IMG/VR virus record: IMGVR_UViG_3300030616_000506
Span: 80,546-144,545 of that record
Length of the DNA: 64,000 nt
Reading direction: 5' to 3' (one strand)
Origin: a virus
Position 1 is the first letter of the stretch, and each line of letters opens with the position of its first letter. Positions 16,211 through 25,256 of this stretch are shown here, in pieces. The translations under genes and the position numbers were made by a program. The notes below the pieces were generated by a model. The model did not search any database and was not told where the DNA came from. It worked only from the letters and a program-made list of their open reading frames with translations.

Positions 16211-16510
16211 TCACCTAAATACTCCTGCTAATGCAGCCAATATCATAGCAGAAAATGATATCACTATAGCTAATATACTTGTATCCTTAGCTAATTCTAA
16301 TCTATAATCTCTAAGAGCATCCTTAGTTATATATAAATCAACTGGTGCTCTTGTAAGTTTAGCTTTAAGGATATCTTCTATATGCTCTTTATTAGCATAA
16401 GCTCTTCCACATTTATTGCATTTCTTTTGATTATAGAAATACTTACATCTCTTATGTCTACAAGGTTCTTTCTTATATCCTAACATTTCATCATCAGTTC
16501 CTTCAACCAT
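16211..16510 (-). CDS. Zinc-finger membrane protein
   Basis: 99 residues. The N-terminal C-x4-C-x8-C-x2-C set (CRHKRCKYFYNQKKCNKC) is followed by a helical middle and a C-terminal transmembrane segment (SILAIVISFSAMILAALAGV). The ATG at 16510 follows GTGATAAT, which is itself read as a start in a longer frame that I reject. Confidence 0.65.
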   Translation of the reverse strand: MVEGTDDEMLGYKKEPCRHKRCKYFYNQKKCNKCGRAYANKEHIEDILKAKLTRAPVDLYITKDALRDYRLELAKDTSILAIVISFSAMILAALAGVFR

Positions 16511-16515
16511 TATTA

Positions 16516-17400
16516 TCACTTCTTATTCAACTTCTTCTTCCAAGCTTGATACTCTGGATTATTAACTTCATATTTATTATACATTTTAACAATCCAATCT
16601 TTAAGGTTTAAATTATTAATATCCTTAGGTATTTCTTCTTTTTTGTTTATCCAAATTGGAACTGTACCTAAAACTGGATGTTTCTCCATACCATGGAAGT
16701 GTCCTACATCTGGCATTCCATCCATTGGTCCAAAGGATTCTCCGTGATCAGCAAAGCATATTATAGTTTCATTATTGTTACAAATATCTCTAAGCCCTGT
16801 TAGTACCTGAACTGCATTATTAACTCCCTGCATATATAAATCCTTCATCTTCTGAGGATTTTGTGAACATAATCTTCTCATAACCTTAGATCCATTCATT
16901 ATCTCTGGTGACTCAACATGCCCCTTACTATCAAATATACTAAAGTTACCATGAGTTATAAAGGTATGGAACCATATCATATCCCACCAATAAGGTGATG
17001 TTCCAGACCACTTCATACCGAAGTATCTATATATATCTGGATCCCAATTGCTTACCGCATTCCACTTAATAGGAGGTAAAAACTTAAAGTTACCTACTCT
17101 ACTTGGAGGTAACGGCATGGTTCTGGTTTCTGGACCAATTAATCTACCTAAACTTATATATGAATTAAAGTGGTCAAATAACATATCATCTATTACATCT
17201 TTATTAAGAGTAGCAGTGAAATCACTAGTATCTCTATTTAAACCTAATTCTTCTGGAGTTTTACCTGTCATAGTTGATGCTACTACTGGTGCAGTAAACC
17301 CAGCTATTGTTCTATAAGAACCCCATGTTTCTTCTGGGAATATTCCATGTAAAGGTTCGGTCATATCAACCCTTAATGAATCCCATAATATGACTAACAT
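16516..17400 (-). CDS. Sulfatase / alkaline-phosphatase-superfamily hydrolase
   Basis: 294 residues. LVILWDSLRVDM at residues 2-13 is the first metal-binding aspartate motif, FTAPVVASTMTGKTPEELG (about 33-51) holds the Ser/Thr nucleophile region and ICFADHGESFG (about 225) the second metal site (DH). The family hydrolyses or transfers sulfate, phosphate or phosphoethanolamine on glycans. It is shorter than typical sulfatases and lacks a signal peptide. The preceding 50-residue gene ends in GGTGGA just before the start. Confidence 0.87.
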   Translation of the reverse strand: MLVILWDSLRVDMTEPLHGIFPEETWGSYRTIAGFTAPVVASTMTGKTPEELGLNRDTSDFTATLNKDVIDDMLFDHFNSYISLGRLIGPETRTMPLPPSRVGNFKFLPPIKWNAVSNWDPDIYRYFGMKWSGTSPYWWDMIWFHTFITHGNFSIFDSKGHVESPEIMNGSKVMRRLCSQNPQKMKDLYMQGVNNAVQVLTGLRDICNNNETIICFADHGESFGPMDGMPDVGHFHGMEKHPVLGTVPIWINKKEEIPKDINNLNLKDWIVKMYNKYEVNNPEYQAWKKKLNKK

Positions 17401-17552
17401 TATTCATCCACCATTATCCATTCATATTCTTCATTTTTCTTTTTATACATATCTGTTCTTTCTTTAATATGTTTAATACAAATACTGTAACCATCTACTA
17501 CTAAATCAGTTTCAGTATCTATTCCTTCAGCTAAACAATAAACACATCTCAT
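17400..17552 (-). CDS. Small zinc-binding protein with tail
   Basis: 50 residues: MRCVYCLAEG and later SICIKH give a CxxC plus C/H pair, similar to small treble-clef proteins. The last codons (WIMVDE) form GGTGGATGAATAATG, providing the ribosome-binding site of the sulfatase. Start preceded by CGAGGAAAG. Confidence 0.6.
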   Translation of the reverse strand: MRCVYCLAEGIDTETDLVVDGYSICIKHIKERTDMYKKKNEEYEWIMVDE

Positions 17553-17590
17553 TGTGCTTTCCTCGATAATACTTTTAATCTAAAGAAATA

Positions 17591-17608
17591 GAGGAGTATT
17601 ATCTCCTC
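17591..17608. terminator. Perfect 6-bp hairpin after the cold-shock gene
   Basis: GAGGAG and CTCCTC flank a 6-base loop, with AAATTTTT on the plus side and TATTTCTTT on the minus side. It lies in the 97-base gap between the cold-shock gene stop (17650) and the next start (17552), one of the few real gaps in the region. It could terminate the upstream transcript or sit in the leader of the 17552 gene. A TATA-like TTTATATT lies just upstream at about 17626-17633. Confidence 0.45.
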
Positions 17609-17649
17609 AAATTTTTACCAACAATATAAATAATCATAATTAATCCTAA

Positions 17650-17841
17650 TTATAACTTAACTATATCGACTGCCTCAAGACCTTTATCAGTCTCATGTGT
17701 GTTAAATTCCACTTCATCTCCCTCATAGAGTTCAATTTCTTGTGGAATTGCTGTTCTATGTACAAAAATATCCTTATCATCTTCGACTTCTATAAAGCCA
17801 AATCCTTTTCTAGAATTGTACCATTTTACGGTTCCTTTCAT
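17650..17841 (-). CDS. Cold-shock (CspA-type) protein
   Basis: 63 residues, a full cold-shock domain: MKGTVKWYNSRKGFGFIEVE contains RNP-1 (KGFGFI) and DIFVHRTAI holds RNP-2, ending NTHETDKGLEAVDIVKL. It binds single-stranded nucleic acid and may act as an RNA chaperone. Start at M-K-G-T, since the longer frame upstream is not part of the fold. Cold-shock proteins are patchy in archaea, so this may be a transferred gene. Confidence 0.93.
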   Translation of the reverse strand: MKGTVKWYNSRKGFGFIEVEDDKDIFVHRTAIPQEIELYEGDEVEFNTHETDKGLEAVDIVKL

Positions 17842-17863
17842 ATTCTTTCTCTTTTTCTTCTTA

Positions 17864-18505
17864 TTATACATTTCTGAGTATTTCAAATCCTTTCTTAAGG
17901 ACTTCATATACACCAACATTACATGGTAAACTTCTATATTCAAATCCATGGGTCTTTAATTCATATTCACCTAGATTTCTATCTGCTTCTTTTATAGTCC
18001 AATGAAAGTATTTATCCATCGATTTTACTATTTCCTCTATAGGTAAATCTATAACCTCTCCTGTATCTGCATCTCTTGATGAGAAATGCACATGCATTCC
18101 TGCTGTTAATCTTTTGGATTTAAAACCATCAAAGTCTTCATCAATCACACCAAGATGATGAGACTGTACGTTTTTATTATATATATTCTTTGTATAGTCA
18201 CAATCATTGAATCTATGAAGATTATATTTCTTCCAGTGATTATCTACCCATTCAGGTGATATATGATAATTAGAAAAATCTACTAGTTCCATACCAAATT
18301 TATTAGCTCTAAGTTTATATTGTAATTCTTCTTGTTGTATGGTTGTATATATAGGATAAAGTCTATCAGATGGTATACTCCTTAATTCTACTAGGAATTC
18401 AAATTCATCTCTTGGGAAGCCATATAACTTAGGTTCCATTATAGTATTATTTGAATCTATCAAGAACATTTCCTTTTCTATCCCTATCTCTCTTATCTCA
18501 CTCAT
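17864..18505 (-). CDS. Amidoligase (COOH-NH2 ligase, glutamine-synthetase fold)
   Basis: 213 residues. EIREIGIEKEMFLID at the start carries the G-x-E-x-E metal ligands. The core AGMHVHFSSRDADT (about residue 135) matches the amidoligase T/A-G-x-H-V-H-x-S motif, and FEYRSLPCNVG near the end is the E-x-R element. The family forms amide bonds between carboxylates and amines and occurs in tailed phages, with peptide, polyamine or surface modification proposed. No acceptor partner is recognisable nearby. Confidence 0.83.
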   Translation of the reverse strand: MSEIREIGIEKEMFLIDSNNTIMEPKLYGFPRDEFEFLVELRSIPSDRLYPIYTTIQQEELQYKLRANKFGMELVDFSNYHISPEWVDNHWKKYNLHRFNDCDYTKNIYNKNVQSHHLGVIDEDFDGFKSKRLTAGMHVHFSSRDADTGEVIDLPIEEIVKSMDKYFHWTIKEADRNLGEYELKTHGFEYRSLPCNVGVYEVLKKGFEILRNV

Positions 18506-18690
18506 TTCTGTTTCCTGCCGCCTCTTCCCATGATTATAGTATCGGATCTATTACACTCTATTTCTCCAAACCATATCTTGTTAGAATCACATTTAGGACA
18601 TTTAGATTCTAATAACTCTGATGTTAAATTGTATTCGACTAAATACCATTTATCACATTCATCACAGAATATTTTTGCTTTATTAGTCAT
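18502..18690 (-). CDS. Zinc-ribbon protein
   Basis: 62 residues: IFCDECDKWYLVEYN and SKCPKCDSNKIWFGE form a four-Cys ribbon, with a basic GRGGRKQK C-terminus that also encodes GGCGGCAGGA before the amidoligase start. Likely nucleic-acid or protein binding. Confidence 0.65.
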   Translation of the reverse strand: MTNKAKIFCDECDKWYLVEYNLTSELLESKCPKCDSNKIWFGEIECNRSDTIIMGRGGRKQK

Positions 18691-18829
18691 GATTTTCTTT
18701 ATCTATCCAATTTAATTTAATAAAGGTAGATGTACATTTAGGACAGTGTATTAATTTAGGATATCCATTATTAAAGGATATCTTAAACTCTAAACCACAA
18801 TCTCTACATGTACACTCTGCAAACTTCAA
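18683..18829 (-). CDS. Zinc-ribbon protein, TTG start
   Basis: 48 residues: AECTCRDCGLEF and HCPKCTSTFIKL form a four-Cys ribbon. The only start is TTG at 18829, placed correctly after GGGTGATTAGAT. Its 3' end overlaps the next ribbon gene. The pair may be a duplication. Confidence 0.6.
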   Translation of the reverse strand: MKFAECTCRDCGLEFKISFNNGYPKLIHCPKCTSTFIKLNWIDKENHD

Positions 18830-18831
18830 AT

Positions 18832-20109
18832 CTAATCACCCGAAAGTACCTTATCAACAAAGTCTTTCCATTGTTCTCCTATTACAGTCCAAGAGCAATT
18901 CTTTTCTACCCATTTTCTTGCATTCTTACCATGCTGTTCAACTAAATCTCTGTTATAATAATATTTATTCATTACATTAGCCATATCATCAATATCAACA
19001 AGAGATCTTCTAACAGCTGCTACATCCATTTTTTGCCATAACAAATCTTTAACTTTAACTAACGATCCTCTTGGACCTGGTTTTCCTTCTTCAATTAACT
19101 CTCTAGATGTTGTATAGTCACAGCCTAGTGATGGTACTTCACATGCAAATCCTTCTATGTGAGTTAATCCAAAACCTTCTCCACCAGTACAATTTAGATT
19201 TAAATCCCATGTATTATAAACTTTAGCTACTGCTTCTCTTGGCATTCCTACTCTTTGTGGTGGTATCATCTTATTTTGAATTCCATACTTTTGAGCAAAG
19301 TAATCTATAGGCCATCCAAATTCATCTCTATAATCCATTTGCATATGTAATAATACATCTGGTTTATCTTTAGCAAATTTAGCAAATGCTTCCATGGTTC
19401 TTACGGGTTGTTTTCTTGGTTGGTTTCTATTTAAATTACCTACAATAAAGAAATTTTCTAATTGTTTTGGTTTTTTCTCAGATTTAAATACTACACTATC
19501 AACTCCATGCCATATCCTAGGTACATCCATATTGAAATATTTTTTGAATATATCCTTACCATAGTTACTCATTGCTACTACGTGATCTGCCATATTATAT
19601 ATTTGTCCCCATTGTCCCATGGGTGGGTCTCCATCTTGAGGAGCATATTGTATCCACTTAGTATCTCGAGGAAATCTTTCTGTAAATTTTTGTAATTCTC
19701 CTTTTAATTGTCTAGTTAAAGCTTCTTCAGATAATAACTTTTTTGAAGGTAAATCCATCACTTGTAATTTTACACTATTTTGGCACATTATTCCAGGAAC
19801 ATGTTGTACCATCTGAATATCATTTACTGTGAGTAATATTTCTGGTTCAAGATTATCTAATAAGACTGGTAAACTTCTATGACCAAAGTCCCATCTATTA
19901 TTACTTCTAGGTTGGTTTGCATGTTGTATCACTGTTCTTGGTTTACCTTCTATATTAAGTTTAACCTTTTGGTCTTGAACAGATTGTAAACCCAATACAT
20001 GAACATCATAGTTCTCTGCAAGAGACCATGATACACCCGCTAGATCATTAGCAAATCCAGTAGGTCCTTGTAGTGAGTCCCCAACTAATAATATCTTTTC
20101 TTTCGTCAT
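18832..20109 (-). CDS. GT4-type glycosyltransferase
   Basis: 425 residues, GT-B fold. The N-terminal KILLVGDSLQGPTGFANDLAG is the acceptor-side loop. The C-terminal domain shows NFFIVGNLNRNQPRKQPVRTME near residue 220 and TGGEGFGLTHIEGFACEVPSLG near 310, the E-x7-E donor site. With the 20587 gene it forms a second small glycosylation unit. An HNH gene separates the two. Start is an ATGA overlap with that HNH gene. Confidence 0.92.
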   Translation of the reverse strand: MTKEKILLVGDSLQGPTGFANDLAGVSWSLAENYDVHVLGLQSVQDQKVKLNIEGKPRTVIQHANQPRSNNRWDFGHRSLPVLLDNLEPEILLTVNDIQMVQHVPGIMCQNSVKLQVMDLPSKKLLSEEALTRQLKGELQKFTERFPRDTKWIQYAPQDGDPPMGQWGQIYNMADHVVAMSNYGKDIFKKYFNMDVPRIWHGVDSVVFKSEKKPKQLENFFIVGNLNRNQPRKQPVRTMEAFAKFAKDKPDVLLHMQMDYRDEFGWPIDYFAQKYGIQNKMIPPQRVGMPREAVAKVYNTWDLNLNCTGGEGFGLTHIEGFACEVPSLGCDYTTSRELIEEGKPGPRGSLVKVKDLLWQKMDVAAVRRSLVDIDDMANVMNKYYYNRDLVEQHGKNARKWVEKNCSWTVIGEQWKDFVDKVLSGD

Positions 20110-20585
20110 TCTCCTAAAATCTCCTCATTTTCATATCTTTTGATAAATTGACAATTCATACATAATACCTGATATCCTTCTGGATAATTATTTTTTATTA
20201 ACCATTTATAAAATGGAGATCCAGAACCTATATTATATTCTCTTCTATGTTTACATCCATTTCCATCTATATGATCTATACTAAGAACTCTTATGTCTGA
20301 ATTACCACAATATTTACATTCCATAGTATTGTTAGAGTAATGTTTAATAATTTTTTCTTTGTTAACTTTACGGAGATTTCTTTGGTATTTTACTATTTCA
20401 CTTTGGTTTTCATTATAATATTTTTTAGAAGTTAAATTCCCTCCCTCTTTGTATGCTTTTCTCGAATATTTATTTTTACACTCTTTACAATAACATAATT
20501 TACTATCCATATCATCTTTAGAAAATAGATTTCCACAACCTACCTTCCCACCACAACGATACTTGTCTAATTCTTTTATATACAT
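20106..20585 (-). CDS. HNH homing endonuclease
   Basis: 159 residues. The N-terminal zinc knuckle (CGGKVGCGN, CYCKECKNKYSRKAY) resembles that of phage HNH intron-type enzymes. The HNH core is MECKYCGNSDIRVLSIDHID (about residue 88), then HRREYNIGSGSPFYKWLIKN and YQVLCMNCQFIKRY. It is inserted between two glycosyltransferase genes, like the LAGLIDADG gene at 3.2 kb. Confidence 0.87.
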   Translation of the reverse strand: MYIKELDKYRCGGKVGCGNLFSKDDMDSKLCYCKECKNKYSRKAYKEGGNLTSKKYYNENQSEIVKYQRNLRKVNKEKIIKHYSNNTMECKYCGNSDIRVLSIDHIDGNGCKHRREYNIGSGSPFYKWLIKNNYPEGYQVLCMNCQFIKRYENEEILGE

Positions 20586-20586
20586 A

Positions 20587-21546
20587 TTAAAAACCTAATA
20601 TTTCATTAAAGTATTCTAGATACTCCTTCACTTTATTATCCCATGAATATTTATCTGGGTTAGGAGTTTTACTTAAATCTTTATTTCTTAATACATTAAA
20701 TACATCCCTTGCAAACTTACCCATATCTCTACTTCCTGCTTCTACTCCCTTTAATGATGCTGGATAGGAATAATGTGGACTATCTCTAACTATTAATTTA
20801 GTTCTAGATCCCATCATATCCATAGCTATACCGGAATTAGATCCTGGTCTGTCTAGTTTGTTCCAAGCAAATAATAAATCACATAACTGCATCTTTTCAT
20901 TCAATTCTTCCTCACTTAAAAAATCAGTATCTAATCTAAATTGATCTTCCTTACCTAATTTCTTAACTTCTGATCTTATTATATCAGAAAAACCAAAATC
21001 TCCTCCTTTCCAGAAGGATGTAGCGAAGTATAAAAATTCATCTTTTTCTAATTCTTTAAGTAGATATCTAACTATATCTGGAAGTTTTTTACCAGTACCA
21101 GCTATAAAACCCATTGTACCAACTACCTTTTTATCTTGTGGAATATTATATTTTTCTCTCAGTTTCTTTTTATCCTTTCTTGGAAATACTATAGCTGGGT
21201 GAGGTATTACCTTATAACTCCAAGGTTCATCTAATCCTATTAATTGACTTTTATCATGTATAACTATTCCATCCACTAATGGATAAAATTGTGGCAATAC
21301 ACCCATATGATGAGAAGTTATTACTATTGGTTGTGGGTATTTTTGTATTAATTTCTGTAAATTTTGTGGTGGCATTAAACCAGGTTCATACTGTACACTA
21401 ATTAAATCTGGACCATTTCTAATCCTACTTACAAATTGTTTACTTTCTACTCCCTTTATTTTGTTGAGAGCATCATTTAATCTATTTGAGTAGGTTCCTA
21501 TTCCCCCTCTCTGACCTAACTCATTGCACTGTATACTTATTTTCAT
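20587..21546 (-). CDS. Glycosyltransferase (GT4-like)
   Basis: 319 residues. MKISIQCNELGQRGGIGTYS gives the Gly-rich acceptor loop, VVGTMGFIAGTGKKLPDI (about residue 140) the inter-domain start of the donor fold, and LCDLLFAWNKLDRPGSNSGIAMDMMGS (about 225-250) the donor site with a weak E-x7-E equivalent. It probably decorates a surface glycan or protein. Confidence 0.8.
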   Translation of the reverse strand: MKISIQCNELGQRGGIGTYSNRLNDALNKIKGVESKQFVSRIRNGPDLISVQYEPGLMPPQNLQKLIQKYPQPIVITSHHMGVLPQFYPLVDGIVIHDKSQLIGLDEPWSYKVIPHPAIVFPRKDKKKLREKYNIPQDKKVVGTMGFIAGTGKKLPDIVRYLLKELEKDEFLYFATSFWKGGDFGFSDIIRSEVKKLGKEDQFRLDTDFLSEEELNEKMQLCDLLFAWNKLDRPGSNSGIAMDMMGSRTKLIVRDSPHYSYPASLKGVEAGSRDMGKFARDVFNVLRNKDLSKTPNPDKYSWDNKVKEYLEYFNEILGF

Positions 21547-21549
21547 ATA

Positions 21550-21735
21550 TTACTTATTCTTCAATTCATTAAAACATTTAAAACAGACTGGTACTCCTTC
21601 ATTAATTACCTTATAGGTTAGTTTATCTATATTTTTATGTACTGATAACAATTTATCTCTAGGAAATACCCTAGAAGATGTCCATATAAAAAAAGGTGAA
21701 CACTCTTGATTGCATATATAACATTTTTGTCCCAT
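21550..21735 (-). CDS. Small treble-clef/zinc protein
   Basis: 61 residues with CYICNQEC at residues 5-12 and VCFKCFNELKNK at the C-terminus, a four-Cys arrangement. Good TAAGGAGAATA ribosome-binding site. Function unknown. Confidence 0.6.
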   Translation of the reverse strand: MGQKCYICNQECSPFFIWTSSRVFPRDKLLSVHKNIDKLTYKVINEGVPVCFKCFNELKNK

Positions 21736-21746
21736 ATTTATTCTCC

Positions 21747-22310
21747 TTAGTGTTGGTTTCTCCTAAATACTATTTTAGCTGATGGAAATTTTTCTCCATC
21801 TTCAAACTCTTTTATAGCTGATACTATTCTATCTTCAAAGGAATTTCCAAATGGAGCTTTATGTCTCATTTTTCCCTTCTTATCTCTCCAAACCATTTGT
21901 ACAACTCTAGAAGATAATATATATATCTTTGGCTGATATTCTTCACATATTATTTTAGCGAACGCTTCTCTACCAGGTCCACCCTTTCCATCATCCATTC
22001 TATCATAAACTAAACAGATGTAGGCATTACCTGGCTCTATAGACTTTAGGTCTTCAGATTTATCTGGAAATAAAATCTTACCTGAAGGCATCTTGGATAC
22101 TAATTTTCTAGTTCCATCATCTTGTACCTTCCATCCAAAAACTACTGACATGATATCCTTAAATAAAGGATACTTTTCTTGGTTTTCAATTATTTCTTTT
22201 TCAAATGATTCTGCTCTCTTTCCTGTTACACCCTTTCTATTTTTAGCATCTTCTATGGTTAAGACTTTACTTTCAGTTATCTTTTCTGAAGACATACTCA
22301 AATCATCCAT
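21747..22310 (-). CDS. Hypothetical protein next to DNA polymerase
   Basis: 187 residues, mixed alpha/beta, with no recognised domain. Segments AYICLVYDRMDDGKGGPGRE and YILSSRVVQMVWRDKKGKM are conserved-looking. The start follows GGAGGTAAATA, formed by the last codons of the polymerase gene, so it is coupled to it and may be a replication accessory factor. Confidence 0.62.
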   Translation of the reverse strand: MDDLSMSSEKITESKVLTIEDAKNRKGVTGKRAESFEKEIIENQEKYPLFKDIMSVVFGWKVQDDGTRKLVSKMPSGKILFPDKSEDLKSIEPGNAYICLVYDRMDDGKGGPGREAFAKIICEEYQPKIYILSSRVVQMVWRDKKGKMRHKAPFGNSFEDRIVSAIKEFEDGEKFPSAKIVFRRNQH

Positions 22311-22312
22311 AC

Positions 22313-24868
22313 TTATTTACCTCCTTTTAATTTTTCCTTAATTTCTTTTGTCATGACTTCCTTTCCTAATTTTCTAGAAGTCATATCAAATAGTCCATTT
22401 ACTTTACCAAATAGACTACTCTTTAAATAGTTTTCATAATCAACTTCATATTCCTCTGGAAGACCCTCTTCTATTGGAAATGCTATGAAAACCTTCTTTC
22501 TCTTTATAACCCTAACACCTGTAGTTTCATCAGTTATTATAGGTATAATGCAGAATTTGTCTCCAACCTCTACATCAAAATCATATTCTTCTCTTGCCCT
22601 AAGCAGAGCAGTTATATGATAAGGAATATTACCATGAGAACCATCCAATAGAGTTTTACCATACTCTTCTATTGGTTTAGTTAGGGGTTTTATTATTCCT
22701 AAATCTGATTTATTTATATCTCTCAGATTCAATATTTCCTTTTTTAATTGATAAATCATACTCTCTTTACTAGCTCCCTTCATTTTTAATTTAATCATAT
22801 TTATTTCTATATTGGCTAAAGGAGTTGGAGTTTCTGATCTCATAAAATTACATCCAGTAACATCCCAAGTTGAGTCATCATCTATACTACTATCTTCTGG
22901 TATTAATATATTTCTAGCTGGGCTATGTATATAGGCATGTGGATAATATCCTTTAATATCTAACTCCGGCATTACCTTGGATCCTTCACTGTGATCCTCT
23001 AGTATATCATTTAGATAGCCAATCATCCCTTCATTATAACTCTTATTTATATTTATGAAACACGAATCAGTGTGGGCATAAACCCAAGGTTGGCCAACAA
23101 CATCACAAGCTTTCTTAACTACATCTATAAGATTTCTAACTATAGATGTGATTGCATCTGCTACTTGATAATCTCTCATCCTTGAATTAGCCCATCCAAA
23201 TATTCCGTGACTAAAGGCTGCTGCTTGTGTCTTTAATGCAAAGTCTATGGTTTTGTACCTTTTCCAAAGATTTGTATTTTTCTTAAGAGTTTTAAGTTTT
23301 TTCTTAATTTTTTTCCTATCATCCATAATTTCCTTAAGAGTTTCTATAAATACACTTCTCTCATCATTAAATCTAACTTCCCTTTCTTTACCATCAACAC
23401 TTATATATTTAACTATATTATTACCTTCAGGATCTTTGGTCTCTGGTGATACATTTTTAGATATAACCGCAAAGGGATAAGCATGAACCAAATCAGTTAC
23501 CAATAATCCTTTATAGATACCTGGTCTTGCATCAGGTTCAGCAGCTTTATACTTAACTTCATCTTGTTTTTCTGCAAAATCTCTTGTCGGTAATACTATA
23601 CCCTCTTTATGATAGGCTCTTAACATAGCTATATCATTTACTACCGCAGTAATTTTCATATCATCTAAGGTTGACTGTAATGACCATCCTAATATCATAT
23701 GTGCTTCAATTGCTCCAAGAAAATTATCAAGAATTTCTGGTATTATGGTATCCCTTACATTATATTCTAGAAGATCTTCTTCAGATAAATCTCCTATTCT
23801 GGTAGCACCTAGATGTATCTTATCTATTCCTGCCATTTGTACTCCAACGTTACCTAAAGACCACTTTCCTCTTATTTCTTGAGCATGCATTTTTCTAGCT
23901 AATGGTAACATATCCATTATAGCCATATTTTCAGAAATGTTAGGATCATATTCAGTATCTCCTAACTTTATTGTGTTATTTTCTTCCTTAAGATAATTAT
24001 ATTTAATTAATAAATCTATTAAATTTTTACTTTCATCATATGGAAAGTATCTATCTCCCATTCCCTTTATGTACTCTTCCTTATTTAAATTCCTTCCTTG
24101 TCTAGCATATTCAAGAAATTGATTTATCTTATCCAATATACCCATTTCATCCTTAATTATACTATTTAGTGTAGTTATGTTCTTATCTCCATATATATCA
24201 AACTCTATATTCCAACCAGTTACCACATCATATTTGATGAGTTCTCTAAATAAGTCTAGAACTAATTCAGACTCATATTTGATATCATACTTAGATCCAT
24301 ATATTATATCAGTTTCTTGATTATTTATTGAGTAAGCTATTATCTCATTGGATACTGGATGATCAGTTTCAATATCTAGAATAGCTACTTTTGGAGTAAT
24401 TGGTTCCTTTGGTTTAAAGTAATCATAAGTATCTATTAAGAATCTCCTTACAAATAATATATCAGCTTCATATGGTAAAGGCCAACCCATCTTTCTTCTA
24501 GTATCTCTATAGGTCTTGACTCTACTGGGATGCATTCCTTTAAAGATTATCTTCTCAACTGGAGTGCCTAAGTAGGATTTATATTCTCCCCCATCCTTCT
24601 TTATATAACAATATGGGTAAAATCCCTCTATCTTTATTTTAAATTTACCAGATTTTTTACCTCTACCTATTAGATATATTTTAGGACTATCCCATCCTTT
24701 ATTGAAGTGATAATATCCCTCATAAATCTGCAGTGTATGATTTTCTATATCATTTATTACACTTTTTGGAAAGTCCTCATTATAACAAAATTCATTATCA
24801 TTAATATAAACTAGGGAATCTTTATCGAAATCTTTCTTCATTATATCCGGTAAACTACATATTTTCAT
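22313..24868 (-). CDS. polB: Family B DNA polymerase with 3'-5' exonuclease
   Basis: 851 residues. Exonuclease motifs: ILDIETD (Exo I, residues 163-169), WNIEFD (Exo II, 219-224), EYNVRD (Exo III, 368-373), all with the expected acidic residues, so proofreading should be active. Polymerase motif A is DLVHAYP (459-465) instead of DxxSLYP, motif B runs from K546 to G558 (KTQAAAFSHGIFG), and motif C is AHTDS (598-602), with the second catalytic Asp kept but the usual first Asp replaced by His. It is the likely replicative polymerase. GGAG precedes the start. Confidence 0.95.
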   Translation of the reverse strand: MKICSLPDIMKKDFDKDSLVYINDNEFCYNEDFPKSVINDIENHTLQIYEGYYHFNKGWDSPKIYLIGRGKKSGKFKIKIEGFYPYCYIKKDGGEYKSYLGTPVEKIIFKGMHPSRVKTYRDTRRKMGWPLPYEADILFVRRFLIDTYDYFKPKEPITPKVAILDIETDHPVSNEIIAYSINNQETDIIYGSKYDIKYESELVLDLFRELIKYDVVTGWNIEFDIYGDKNITTLNSIIKDEMGILDKINQFLEYARQGRNLNKEEYIKGMGDRYFPYDESKNLIDLLIKYNYLKEENNTIKLGDTEYDPNISENMAIMDMLPLARKMHAQEIRGKWSLGNVGVQMAGIDKIHLGATRIGDLSEEDLLEYNVRDTIIPEILDNFLGAIEAHMILGWSLQSTLDDMKITAVVNDIAMLRAYHKEGIVLPTRDFAEKQDEVKYKAAEPDARPGIYKGLLVTDLVHAYPFAVISKNVSPETKDPEGNNIVKYISVDGKEREVRFNDERSVFIETLKEIMDDRKKIKKKLKTLKKNTNLWKRYKTIDFALKTQAAAFSHGIFGWANSRMRDYQVADAITSIVRNLIDVVKKACDVVGQPWVYAHTDSCFININKSYNEGMIGYLNDILEDHSEGSKVMPELDIKGYYPHAYIHSPARNILIPEDSSIDDDSTWDVTGCNFMRSETPTPLANIEINMIKLKMKGASKESMIYQLKKEILNLRDINKSDLGIIKPLTKPIEEYGKTLLDGSHGNIPYHITALLRAREEYDFDVEVGDKFCIIPIITDETTGVRVIKRKKVFIAFPIEEGLPEEYEVDYENYLKSSLFGKVNGLFDMTSRKLGKEVMTKEIKEKLKGGK

Positions 24869-24877
24869 TTTATCTCC

Positions 24878-25126
24878 TTATTGATACATCACTTCATCTT
24901 CATTATCCATATCATCTTCACTGTTTTTCTTCTTCTTTTCAGCCATCTCAGCAGCTTTCTTCATTATTTTTCCTAAATTCATATTCTTGGCGAAGTCCTC
25001 TCCACCTAATTTAACCATAAGTTTAAATCCTTCTACACTCCTATACCACATAGATAAATAGCTCCACCACCACTTCACTGCTATTATTGCTCCGAATGCA
25101 ATTATTATTCCAACAATTACATCCAT
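24878..25126 (-). CDS. Membrane-anchored hypothetical protein
   Basis: 82 residues. An N-terminal transmembrane helix (VIVGIIIAFGAIIAVKWWW) is followed by a basic helix (GKIMKKAAEMAEKKKK) and an acidic tail (EDDMDNEDE). It is transcribed just before the polymerase gene and could tether replication to membrane, but that is a guess. Confidence 0.62.
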   Translation of the reverse strand: MDVIVGIIIAFGAIIAVKWWWSYLSMWYRSVEGFKLMVKLGGEDFAKNMNLGKIMKKAAEMAEKKKKNSEDDMDNEDEVMYQ

Positions 25127-25255
25127 TTAGAAATCCTCTTCAAATAATTGATTCTCTTCAAAATAATCGTGTTCCAGAGTTGCAGTACAATCATTACAAA
25201 CTCCTTCTATTTCTTCTTCTTCTGTTAGTTCTTTTCCGCATATCTCACAATTCAT
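25127..25255 (-). CDS. Small zinc-finger protein
   Basis: 42 residues: MNCEICGKELTEEEEIEGVCNDC has two CxxC pairs, followed by an acidic C-terminus. Its stop lies directly before the next ATG. Typical of the many tiny ribbon proteins here. Confidence 0.58.
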   Translation of the reverse strand: MNCEICGKELTEEEEIEGVCNDCTATLEHDYFEENQLFEEDF

Positions 25256-25256
25256 C

